From an uncultured Microscilla sp. (GTDB lineage: Bacteria > Bacteroidota > Bacteroidia > Cytophagales > Microscillaceae), in assembly GCF_947493425.1 (NCBI RefSeq), contig NZ_CANLRP010000020.1, forward strand, positions 1 through 64,000: DNA of 64,000 bases, given 5' to 3'. Numbering within the stretch: position 1 is the first letter of the stretch; the number at the start of each line of letters is the position of its first letter. The notes beneath the pieces were generated by a model. It was not told where the DNA came from. It did no database searches and was given only the letters and a program-made list of their open reading frames with translations. Both the position numbers and the translations under genes were made by a program. Of this stretch, positions 7,451 through 17,700 are shown in pieces.

Positions 7451-8710
7451 TCAGGTCTTTTGTTTTTTCTTGCGTGCTGCCGGAAACAAGATATTGTTCA
7501 ATATCAAACGGTAACCAGGCGAATTAGGATGCAAATTCAAGTCGGTGGGCTCTTCTCCAACAAAATGTTGGTAATCTTCAGGGTCGTGTCCTCCATAAAA
7601 AGTCCAGGTACCTTTGCCATACGTACCGTGAATATAACGCGCTTCTTTTGCCTGTTTGGTTTCGCCCATGATAATAACGTCAGGTTTTACCAACCTCTTC
7701 TTAAAAGCAGTGGTTTGCCCCATAAACCCCTTGATTACCTGCGTATGGCACTGGGTAAGCATAGTAGGAATAGGGTCCCACTTGGCCGAAAATTTAAACA
7801 AGGTGAAAAAATCATTTTTCTCGCGTAGCCCTCTTTCAAACTGTTGGTTGTCAATATTTGAAAACTCATACTCGAACGGACTACGCTTCAGACGAAAGTT
7901 TTGAAACGCAAAGGTATTTTTAAAATTAAGCTTGCGCTGGGCGTTAGGGTCAGCCGGGTCACCGTCAAACATTCGCTCGCATATATCAACTCCTTCGGCT
8001 GCCAAAGCAATGTCATAGGTATCGGTAGCCGAGCACATTGCAAACAAAAAACCTCCACTGGCACAAAATGCCCTGATTTTTTTTACTACTTCCAGTTTTA
8101 ATTTTGATACTTTCTTGAAACCATGTTTGCGTGCCATTGCCTCAAACTCGCGTTGTTGTTTGATATACCAGGGACGGTTGCGATAGGCACTATAAAACTT
8201 ACCATATTGTCCGGTAAAGTCTTCGTGATGCAAGTGTAACCAATCATATTTGGGTAGCTTATTGTTCATTACTTCATCGTCGAACACCACATCGTAAGGG
8301 ATTTCGGCATAGGTAAGCACCAAGGTTACAGCATCGTCCCACGGTTGTTTTGACTTGGGTGAGTATACCGCAATTTTGGGAGGTTTGTCGAGGCGCATCG
8401 CATCCATGTTAGAGTCTGGGCGGGCTATAGACGAAAGAATGCCATTGGCGGTAGCATTGGAAATTACCTGATAACTCACCCCTCTTATTACCAGTTCATT
8501 GACAAAGGCTTGGTTTGACTTGAACATAAAGCTCCCTCCTTTGTAGTTGAGGAGCCAATCAATTTCTACGTTTTGTTTGAGTACCCAATAGGCTACTCCA
8601 TACGCTTTGAGATGGTTTTTTTGGTTTTTGTCCATGGGTATTAAAATACGGGACGCTTGTGCATGCCACGATAGCACCAAAACCATTATAAGTAGGCTTA
8701 GCTTTTTCAT
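7451..8710 (-). CDS. Exported 'asparagine synthetase B'-named family protein, paralogue 2
   Basis: This protein has 419 residues, exactly the length of its neighbour, and aligns with it end to end without gaps by eye. It has a signal peptide (MKKLSLLIMVLVLSWHAQA), then ILIPMDKNQKNHLKAYG, PPKIAVYSPKSKQPWDDAV, DWLHLHHEDFTGQYG, CASGGFLFAMCSATDTYDIA and the same last eleven residues. The most variable parts are the signal peptide and the regions near residues 75-100 and 170-190. As for paralogue 1, the synthetase name is inherited and not supported by catalytic motifs. A tandem duplication is the simplest origin. The pair probably forms an operon, with the intergenic hairpin able to set different expression levels. 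Confidence 0.8.
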   Translation of the reverse strand: MKKLSLLIMVLVLSWHAQASRILIPMDKNQKNHLKAYGVAYWVLKQNVEIDWLLNYKGGSFMFKSNQAFVNELVIRGVSYQVISNATANGILSSIARPDSNMDAMRLDKPPKIAVYSPKSKQPWDDAVTLVLTYAEIPYDVVFDDEVMNNKLPKYDWLHLHHEDFTGQYGKFYSAYRNRPWYIKQQREFEAMARKHGFKKVSKLKLEVVKKIRAFCASGGFLFAMCSATDTYDIALAAEGVDICERMFDGDPADPNAQRKLNFKNTFAFQNFRLKRSPFEYEFSNIDNQQFERGLREKNDFFTLFKFSAKWDPIPTMLTQCHTQVIKGFMGQTTAFKKRLVKPDVIIMGETKQAKEARYIHGTYGKGTWTFYGGHDPEDYQHFVGEEPTDLNLHPNSPGYRLILNNILFPAARKKKQKT

Positions 8711-9109
8711 GTATTCCAGTTATTTTCTTTTTTGAGATTAAATGTAGGCAGGGCTATGCCCAACCACCTGTGCCAATTTTGTTATTTGTTTGCTTTAGTT
8801 TTTTTGAGCAAAACCTGTAAGGTTTTAACCTTGAAACTTGACTAATGTTCTAAAACGTTTTGCTGGTTGGGTTGTTATAGCTTATATTAAAGCTTTTATG
8901 CCAATACTGATCTTTCTTATAAAGAAAAATACGCATTGAGAAAAGCAACTAACACTCATGCAAGTTGGCTGTTTCTTTTATTTTTATCCTGTACTATGTA
9001 TCAAATCATTGAGTATATTTACAATTATACCATGTTTCACACCTGTTTGTCAGACAAAAGCAGATGCTCAACAGCATATTAAAAATACGCAAAAAACCAT
9101 ATATATACC
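8711..9109. other. Intergenic region between divergent genes
   Basis: About 400 AT-rich bp carrying the 5' regions of the leftward paralogue pair and the rightward permease gene. No repeat, RNA gene or clear promoter could be fixed. Confidence 0.5.
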
Positions 9110-10348
9110 ATGAATTACAGAGAAAATATAAAAGAAGGAACCCGTTCGGTGCGTGCTAACCTGTTGCGGTCTATCCTCACTGCGCTTATCATTGCCATTG
9201 GCATTACGGCATTGGTAGGCATGCTTACTGCAGTAGATGGCATACAGGCTTCGGTTGAAAACAGCTTTGCCCAACTAGGTGTCAATTCATTTGATATTCA
9301 GGGTACTTCTGCCAGGGGGCGCCGCCGTAGGCGAGGACGCAACCAAAAGATCTATCCACCCATAAAATACAAACAAGCCAAGGCATACAAGACACGCCTG
9401 GGGTTCAATGCCAAGGTAAGCATTACAGCTTCTTTGACTGGTTCGGCAGAGGCAAAATACAGATCTAAAAAAACCAACCCCAATACGTGGGTATTGGGTG
9501 CCAACGAAAATTACATTATATCTAAGGGGTATAACCTCAAACGGGGCAGAAACTTTTCGCCTACCGAGGTAACCAAGGGGGTGAATGTGTGTATCATAGG
9601 CGATGACCTCGCCAAAACCCTGTTTGAAAAAGTCAGCCCACTGAATAAGCTTATCTCAGTAATGGGCAAAAGGTTTAGCGTGATAGGGGTGCTCAAAAAA
9701 GTAGGGGGTTCTTTTGGGGGGGGTAGCACCGACCGTGCTGTGATTATTCCTATAGAACTTGCCCACCAGATACCTACCCAAAGCAAACCTACCTTTAACA
9801 TTACCACTTCGCTCAATGGACCTATGGATTTTATGGTGGCCATGGGCGAAGCCGAAAGCCTTATGCGCCAGATTCGTCAGGACAAGTTAGGACAACCCAG
9901 TTCATTTGAAATCTCACGAAGCGAATCGGCTGCTGACCGCATGAAAAATATCACAGGTTACCTCACTATAGGAGGTGGTGTGGTAGGTTTCATTACCTTA
10001 CTGGGAGCAGCCATTGGCTTGATGAATATTATGATGGTATCTGTAACAGAGCGTACCCGCGAAATAGGAGTACGCAAGGCCTTGGGAGCTACCCCATTTT
10101 TAATCAGACAACAGTTTTTGGCAGAGGCCGTAGTGATATGCTTGCTTGGTGGCATTGCCGGGGTTTTTCTGGGCATTATGGTAGGCAATGTGCTCTCTTC
10201 TGTAATGGGAGCTTCAGGTTTTATTATACCTTGGGTATGGATTTTTGTAGGGTTGGTAGTGTGTGTGGTAGTGGGCATCATTTCAGGTTATTACCCAGCC
10301 TATAAAGCCTCTAAACTTGACCCTATCGAGTCGTTGAGGTTTGAATAG
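9110..10348 (+). CDS. ABC transporter permease, MacB/FtsX type
   Basis: An inner-membrane permease subunit of 412 residues of the MacB/LolC-type (type VII) ABC family. It has an N-terminal cytoplasmic segment and first helix ([22 protein letters not shown]), a roughly 230-residue periplasmic MacB_PCD domain, and three C-terminal FtsX helices (near 285-315, 335-365 and 375-400). The signature [15 protein letters not shown] sits between helices 2 and 3. An Arg-rich stretch ([10 protein letters not shown]) lies in the periplasmic domain near residue 70. Partner ATPase and membrane-fusion genes are not adjacent, so the partner must be elsewhere. The cargo is unknown; related systems move lipoproteins, peptides or drugs, or act as mechanotransmitters. 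Confidence 0.9.
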   Translation: MNYRENIKEGTRSVRANLLRSILTALIIAIGITALVGMLTAVDGIQASVENSFAQLGVNSFDIQGTSARGRRRRRGRNQKIYPPIKYKQAKAYKTRLGFNAKVSITASLTGSAEAKYRSKKTNPNTWVLGANENYIISKGYNLKRGRNFSPTEVTKGVNVCIIGDDLAKTLFEKVSPLNKLISVMGKRFSVIGVLKKVGGSFGGGSTDRAVIIPIELAHQIPTQSKPTFNITTSLNGPMDFMVAMGEAESLMRQIRQDKLGQPSSFEISRSESAADRMKNITGYLTIGGGVVGFITLLGAAIGLMNIMMVSVTERTREIGVRKALGATPFLIRQQFLAEAVVICLLGGIAGVFLGIMVGNVLSSVMGASGFIIPWVWIFVGLVVCVVVGIISGYYPAYKASKLDPIESLRFE

Positions 10349-10427
10349 CAAGAAAATTCTACCTCGAAGTTACTTGTTTTCCCACCGCTTCTAAGCGGTT
10401 ATACCCAGGCTTTTCTTACGTATATAC

Positions 10428-10470
10428 AAAAAAAGCGACAAATGGTATTATTACTATTTGTCGCTTTTTA
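10428..10470. terminator. Bidirectional terminator between convergent genes
   Basis: An A-run followed by AGCGACAAA, a 14-nt loop, then TTTGTCGCT and a T-run. It lies 80 bp after the permease stop and 20 bp beyond the stop of the leftward gene at 10490. Confidence 0.85.
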
Positions 10471-10489
10471 CTTACATTTCTATGCAGGG

Positions 10490-10891
10490 TTACTTTAGCC
10501 AAGCTTCGGCTTCATTCGCTGTGTCAAAAAATCGCACATTGAACTTTTGACCAATGGGTTCTTCCCAGATTTGTTCCACCGAAAGTTGTGCTATAATCTC
10601 TCTGGTAGTTGTAATGGCTATTTTTCTGATATTTAGATGAAGCCATTTTTCCAAACAATTGTCGTTAACCCACTCCTGTAGTTCAGGGTCAATCGGAAAA
10701 CCAAAGTTAGTATTGTCTATGAGTATACTCTTAGCAGCGCAACGTTCTACGTATTCGGTTTGTATTTGACACACTTCCTTAAAATCGGCCTCCATCAAAC
10801 CTAAAGTATTTTCCCAAATAAATTTAATCACTTTGCTTTCCTCATGAAAACTCAGGCGTATAAACCTGTTTTCAAATACTTTCTTTTCCAT
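10490..10891 (-). CDS. Small SpoIIAA-like (STAS-fold) protein
   Basis: A cytoplasmic protein of 133 residues without signal or membrane segment. The pattern fits the SpoIIAA-like/STAS-SEC14 type small-domain family: a beta-hairpin start (FENRFIRLSF), a helix with EADFKEVCQIQ, a strand with SILIDNTN, a helix with PELQEWVNDN, a strand with RKIAITT, and a C-terminal NVRFFDTANEAEAWL. The family is defined by fold rather than by catalytic residues. No clear phosphorylatable serine of the DSSG type is visible. In partner-switching systems SpoIIE-type phosphatases act on STAS proteins, and five SpoIIE-domain receptors lie in this window, so a functional link is possible but is only inference. Confidence 0.6.
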   Translation of the reverse strand: MEKKVFENRFIRLSFHEESKVIKFIWENTLGLMEADFKEVCQIQTEYVERCAAKSILIDNTNFGFPIDPELQEWVNDNCLEKWLHLNIRKIAITTTREIIAQLSVEQIWEEPIGQKFNVRFFDTANEAEAWLK

Positions 10892-11565
10892 TGTAATAAA
10901 TCATTTAGATGTTTTAAACATAGTTACTTTTAAGAGCATATTAATTAACATAAACCAAGAGGTGGTATATCAAAAGTATTAGGATAAAGGTTGAGAATGG
11001 TTTTATGAGGAATGGAAGTCAACTATTACAAAGATATGGCATAGTGATGGTGATGTATAATCAAAAATAACGGTTTTATTACACCTGCCAAAAAGCAGAC
11101 ATTTTGTATTATTTTAAGTTATAGCCAAACTCAAACATTGATATAATTTTATTTTTTCATAAAATACAGACTATAAAATAGACAACAAGCTTTGTATATT
11201 TTATATAATATCATTAACAACCCCTTATAGCAAATAATATTTTGATAAAAATCATCTAAGAGAGATATTTAAAATAAAATCATAAAAACACATTACAAAC
11301 CTGTCTATAGGGTCTTATAGAGGTAAATAATGTCCACCATAGTAATGATTTAGAATACCCTTAGCTATTTTGTACACCCTTAAAATAAAAAGTTATGTTA
11401 AATATCTTATATAATGATTCTCGGTCTCCCAACAATCAATTTTGTTATAAAGCCAGCTTTCATCTTTGCACCTGTATAGACGCTTAACTGTTCCCATTGT
11501 TTATGAATCAGCTACTACTTTGAGTAAAGGTTTTTTATCTCAATAGGATTGCTATGTCTTTTGAC
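10892..11565. other. AT-rich intergenic region
   Basis: About 670 bp of strongly AT-rich DNA upstream of the giant secreted protein. No open frame, RNA gene or repeat was recognised here. The 97-bp dispersed repeat begins at its right edge. Confidence 0.5.
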
Positions 11566-11662
11566 TAAGTAGCAGCAAGCAATTAGCTATAAGCTACAAG
11601 TAAAGATAACTCTCTCATAATATGATAGTTATACTTGCATATTAGATATATTTAATTTTGTC
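11566..11662 (+). repeat. 97-bp dispersed repeat, copy 1 (family B)
   Basis: This segment runs from TAAGTAGCAGCAAGCAATTA to TATATTTAATTTTGTC and recurs in inverted orientation at 43518-43614 with only about three or four mismatches in 97 bp. It contains the palindrome TAGCTATAAGCTA and arms ATAACT/AGTTAT. It ends in TAATTTTG (11653-11660), which fits the TAnnTTTG promoter box, 78 bp before the ATG of the 2342-residue protein. It may therefore supply that gene's promoter. Confidence 0.8.
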
Positions 11663-11737
11663 CACTTACTTACTACTTTTTTTAAACATCTATTTCTACC
11701 ACGCCTGTTAGGCATCACAAACTACATCGCATACATC

Positions 11738-14700
11738 ATGTTCAATTATTCTCCAACAAAACACCGTCTAAAGCTCAGGAATCTTGGGCTGACTTCAAAA
11801 AAGTCACGTTTATTCCTACTGCTCAATTGCTTGATGATTGTAAGCAGTGCTTTTGTATTTACACCTGTTTCGGCAAAAAAAATAAACTATGGAATTATTC
11901 CAGCCAATGTAAACTTATGCAAAGGAGGAAGTGCTACCACATTGCCCGCCATTGTGATACAAGAAGATGCAGTGGGTGATTTTCAAGAAACCACAGGTAC
12001 TCTGGTGCTTGCGTTTGATAATGCCAATCTTATACTGAGTGGTTCGCCTTCAGTTGTACTTACCAACCCGTCTACTTCTACAGTAGGGGCTTCAGTCAAC
12101 ACTACCAACAATACCCTTGAAATTACTTATAACTTTGACAATGCGTCGATCACCCAAAGTAATACCCTCATCATCAACAATGTTCAAGTATCAGCTAATA
12201 GTAGTTTTACTGGTAGCACATCTGACTTGAAAGTACATTCTTCTTCCAGTGGAGCCAATTTTACCATTATCGATGGTACTACGGTATTTGCAACGGCTAC
12301 TGTGACTCCTACCCCTACTGACCCAACCTTTACTACCAACCCTGCCATTATCTGTAACAATGGAGGAAATGTAACTTATACTGCCAGTTCGACAGATGCC
12401 AGCACTTATGAATGGGACATTCCTACTGGGCTTACGGGCACTTCTACTTCTTCATCTATCAACTTGAGCTCTACCAATACAACTGGAACTAGTTATACTA
12501 TCAGGGTGAGAGGAGTAAATGGCAGCTGTACCAGTAACTGGACGAGTCACACGGTTACATTAACTTCTACTCCGGCTATTGCTGGCACTATATCAGGGGG
12601 CAATACCATTTATGGAGGAGAAAGCAAAACTTATACTGTACCTGCCATTACCGATGCCAATAATTATGAATGGACGTTTCCTATTGAACTCACTGCACCG
12701 AGCGCTACGGCAGTGAGTACTACTACTACTACCCGAACAGTGAGCACTACCACCAATAATATTACAGTTACAGCTAGTACTGTAACTGCTGCTACTGCTA
12801 TTACCAGCGGCTCTATGACAGTGCGTGGACAAAACACTACTTGTAGCACCTATGGTACAGCATCAGCGAGTTATCCAATCAATATAAGCCCAGGAGTAAG
12901 TGTGACTGCCCCCACCCTTACCAATTTGTGTAACGGAGGCAATGCGGTGGCTTTAGGTTCCATTGTAATCACCGAAAATCACGCGGGAGCTTTCAAACAA
13001 GGTAATCAAACGCTTACATTAGCACTACCTACTGGTTTTGAGTTTAATACCAGTGCCAGCCCAGTAGCTACTTTGCTCAACAATGATGGCGCCAGTACAC
13101 TAAACGCCAGCGTAACAACTACCGAACTAAACCTTGTATATAATTTCAGTACCGCATCTACTACGCTTAGTAATAGCATTACCATTACAGGGTTAGAAAT
13201 AAAGGCAACAACAGGTTCAGCCACTGCAGTTACGCTTAAACCTAATAACACTGCGACTGCCACTCATTTTGATGGCTTAAACAATGACGTGTCTTTTGCC
13301 TCTATGGTGTCGGTAGATCCACCTAGCACTCCTTCTTTTACGGCAAGTCCATCAGTTACTAATGGTTCTACTAATGTATGCACAGGACAGTCTTATACTT
13401 ACACAATCAATAGTGTAGCAGGGGTAGATTATGAATGGACGTTTCCATCGGGAATGACAGTAGTTGGTGGAAGTACCACCTCTGAGACAATTACATTATT
13501 AGTAGGTAGTGGTGCAGTATCAGGTATGGTAAGTGTAAGGCTTAAAAACCAAACAAGCAATTGTACCAGTGGGTGGTTGCAAGAAAGTGTAACTGTGGTA
13601 AATAGTGTAGCATCGGCTCCCACCATCAATACCATCAGTGATATGTGCGAAGGAGATTCACAAACGATTACTATTGTACCAGTCAGTGGAGCTACCAGCT
13701 ATACTTGGGACTTTACCTGGACTGATGGCAATAGCAACAACGGAAACTTTTCGGGGACGCCAGCTAGTGCCTCAGATAACTTTTTGGCGTATACCGCCAG
13801 TAATATCTTTGCCAGTGCGCCTGCTACCCAAAATAGCATAGAAGTAACTCTTACAGTAAAGGGAGTATCGGCTACTTGTGGAAATGGAGCTACCAGTACG
13901 CAAAAATTTAATGTAAAAAGAACCGTGGTGAGTATTACCAATACTACTACTTCTTTTTCTACAAGCAGTGCCAAAGAAGCCTTGACAGCTTCGGCAAATG
14001 GGACAAATATTACAACAGGTGTTTTTTCAGGACCAGGGGTAAGCCAAGGCAGCGGTGGAACTTATTATTTTGACCCTTCATCGCTGGGGGCAGGCTCTTA
14101 TACAGTTACTTGTACTTATACCGATCCTGTAACTTCATGTGTAGGCACAGCCACCCAAAGCTTTTTAGTGTCGACTACCAATGCCTTGGGGTTAAGTGCC
14201 GGATACTGTGACGGAGATAACACAGCCTACGCTTTTAAAGTAACCAAAATAGTTTCGCAAAGCATTACCGAACTAAAGTATATCCATAGTTTGGTAACCA
14301 CCAACGGCGTAGCTGTAGATGGTTCAAAGGCAGGCAACAATGCCGTTATAGCAAATAATGGAAGCTGTGCTGGGGTTCCTTCTAGCAATACGATGACCAA
14401 CGAAGATTTTCATTACACTTTTACTCCTTCAAATGCCGTTGGTACAAATGTAAATATTGTAGCCAATGTAGTGACTGCTACTTATGATTTATTAGGCAAC
14501 CTGACTGGCTGCAATACATCTACTCAAGCCTTGGGAAGCGTAACCCTTAACCCAGCTCCTATGCCTGGGATTACTAATGTAACAAGCTTTAATTTATGCG
14601 CTGATGGAACTACCGAACATACCTATGAGACTGCTTCAGTCACTAACCATACCTACCAGTGGGAGGTGATACCAGCAAGTGCTGGCGATATTATAGGGAG

Positions 14701-17700
14701 CAGTACAGGCAATCAGGTAAAAGTTCGTTGGAATACCGCCAGTACTACCCACCAATTAAAGGTAACCGAAAAGGATGCCATTAATTGTGATAACTTTGAT
14801 ACTCAAACAATTGCCGTAAATGCTTTGCCTACAATTGATTTTACTGGTAGTGATGGGTCTGCGGGCAGGACAGCACTTAATGCTGCTTGCCCCAATACAC
14901 CAGTAACTTATACGGCTACCAATACAGGGTTAGGCAGCTATAATTGGGTGGTTTCTAATGGAACCACGCTTTCGCCCAATACGACCAGTTCTTCTATACA
15001 AGTGCAATGGACAGGTACTGGCACCGGTACGCTCTCGTTGCAAGTGTCAGATGGTACCTGCACCAAAACCGTAAGTGGGGATGTAACCATCAATACTGTG
15101 TCTACCCCATCATTGATTAGCACCCCTCAAACCACCGTATGCGCCAATAGCAAAAATATCGGTTATAGTGCTTCTAGCAATTGCGAGTGGACAATCACGG
15201 GGGGAACCATTGTAAGTACTGGTACCACTACAGCAAGCAATACTGCTAACATAGCCGTCAACTGGGGAAGCAGTACTGCGGGCTCTATTACTATCAGAGA
15301 ATCTGCCGGAAGCTGTCTGGGAGATAATAAAACGGATATTACCATTACGCCGTTAGCCACTGTAAGCTTTACTGGCTTGCCCTCTACTGCAATGGTATGT
15401 AAAACATCGAAACTGACAGTAAACCCAACCATTAATAATGCAGCCCCTAGTACTGGTACTACTACCTCAGAGTTTTTTGTAGTATATGATCAAACGGCTA
15501 CTACCGAAATAGCTCGTTTTGAAAAAACTGACCACAATGGTGCTAGTTTTGAAATAGATTTTAATAATCCAGCTGCCAATACTACTACTCATACCTTTGC
15601 GGCTGGCAAATACACCCTGTTGTACGAATACCGTGATGCTACTACAGCTCAATGCCAGGCAGTGTCCTCACACCAAGGCTTTACTCTAGAGGCAGTCGAC
15701 AATGTAAACTTTACAGTAGCAGCTACCGGACTGCCACTTGCCAATAAGTATTGCATAGATGGTGGGCAGCTTACGCTAAACCCAGTGTTTACAAGTACCA
15801 ATACTACTGCAACTCCGGCTACCCAAGGTTATTTCCAAATTGTAAAAGATGGCACAACTAATTTTAACTTGAACGCTGGAGATAATGTGATTGACTTGGC
15901 AAAACTTGGAGGACAGGGCAGCTATCAGGTAACTTATATTTTTACTTCTGCGGGTGGTGCTTGTGTACAACCATCTGCCACCCAAACCTTCCAACTGAAT
16001 ACGCTGCCTGTATTAGGCATTACCAACATAAATACTGGAGGATATTGCACCAGAGACGGAGGTAAAGTAGCATTGGGGGCTACTGTTGGTGGCCTACCCC
16101 ATACTCTTGCGCTCAATGCAGGTACTGAGTTTTTTGAAATCAAACGTGCAGGAGGTACTTATGAGTCATTGGTTGACCCTACGACTGGTAACCCCACTAA
16201 CATGTTTGACCCTACTCGTCCTTTGCCTTCAGAAGCAGCTATTGCCAGTAATGCCAACGCCAGCACCTGGAACAGCATCGCTGGCACATACCAAATCAGG
16301 TATACTTATACTGATGGTACTACTACTTGTAAGAATACTTCGGCAGAATACAATATTGTAGTAAATGCCCTGCCTATACTGGACTTTATTGGCTTAAATA
16401 GCACCCAGTCTTACTGTAACAACTTTGGGGCAGTAACACTTACCCCCATCGATAATGGTTCTATCATTACTACCCCGGTTACTTTCAAATACCGTAGGGT
16501 GGGTAGCACTGGTGCATACACTAATTTTACCAGTGGCAACACTTTCAATACCAGCACCTTGGGTGAGGGGTCTTTTGAGATTATGTTTGACTATACCAAT
16601 GGCAGTAATTGTACTGAAAGTTCTTCATCACAAACAGTAACAATTGAGTCGGTACCTACTGGAATTGCAGTCACTGCTGAACGATACGAAAATCAGAATT
16701 TCATCAAATTTTCGTCTTCTGCAACAAATATAACTACCGCTACTACCTGGAGTTGGACTTTTGGCGATGCTACCACCAGCACTGAGCAAAATCCAGTAAA
16801 ATCGTGGAACAACCCAGCTTCGCAATTGGTAAACTATACCCTTTCGGTAAATACTGGTTCGGCCAATCTTTGTGAAAATGCCATTACCAAGTCTTATAGT
16901 GCAGACTTTAGCTTTACCGGGCACTGTTTGAATAGCCCTACGCAATTTACCGATTTGTCGCAGTCGTCTACTGACCCAATTGCTACCTGGGCGTGGGAAT
17001 TTGGCGATGGTGTTGGTACGTCTAACCTACAAAACCCAAGTTATACTTATCAGGCAGCAGGTACATACTGGGTAAAACTAACCATTACTACCCAAGATGG
17101 ATTGGGTACCTATATATTGCACAAACGCATAGATATTTTCCCGATAAACATCATCAATGAATCACAAACATACGCCGAAAACTTTGAATCAGGTACTGGG
17201 GGTTGGATTACCCACGGGTTGGTAACTGTAGATCAAACCTCTATTGATAGTACAAGTTGGAAACTGCAAACCCCTAAAGGGTTTAATATTACCAGTACTA
17301 ACGGTACCTCTTGGGTAACTGATAACAGTGATAATGCCAATCGTCCAGCCAGCAACACCTATAACTATAACGACAATGAGCAATCATACATTGAAAGTCC
17401 TTGTTTTGATATTACAGGGTTAAGCCGTCCAATGATTTCGTTTGATTTTTGGTCAGACACTGACAAAGGTGCAGATGGTATCGTGCTTTTGTATACCATA
17501 GATGATGGTAAAACCTGGGCTCGTTTGGGTTCGCAAAACTTAGGCATTGAATGGTATGATAGCAAGGCTATTTTGGGCTCGCCAGGTAGTAGCTATAGTA
17601 CTGATAATGCCGCCAACCAGGGCTGGTCGGGCAATACAACTCAAGCCTGGCGCACCGCAAGGTTTAGTTTGACCGAAGCATTACAGAAAATGAATGGCTT

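Noticed and set aside
7451-8710. Assignment as a true asparagine synthetase
   Set aside because: No Cys2 glutaminase start, no SGGxDS ATP loop, and a signal peptide is present.
9110-10348. Complete MacAB-type transporter
   Set aside because: Only the permease is present; no ATPase or membrane-fusion gene is adjacent.
12593-12849. Minus-strand open frames inside the giant secreted protein gene
   Set aside because: They oppose a 2342-codon frame with clear domains, are rich in Thr/Ser-derived Val/Leu runs, and have no domain match.
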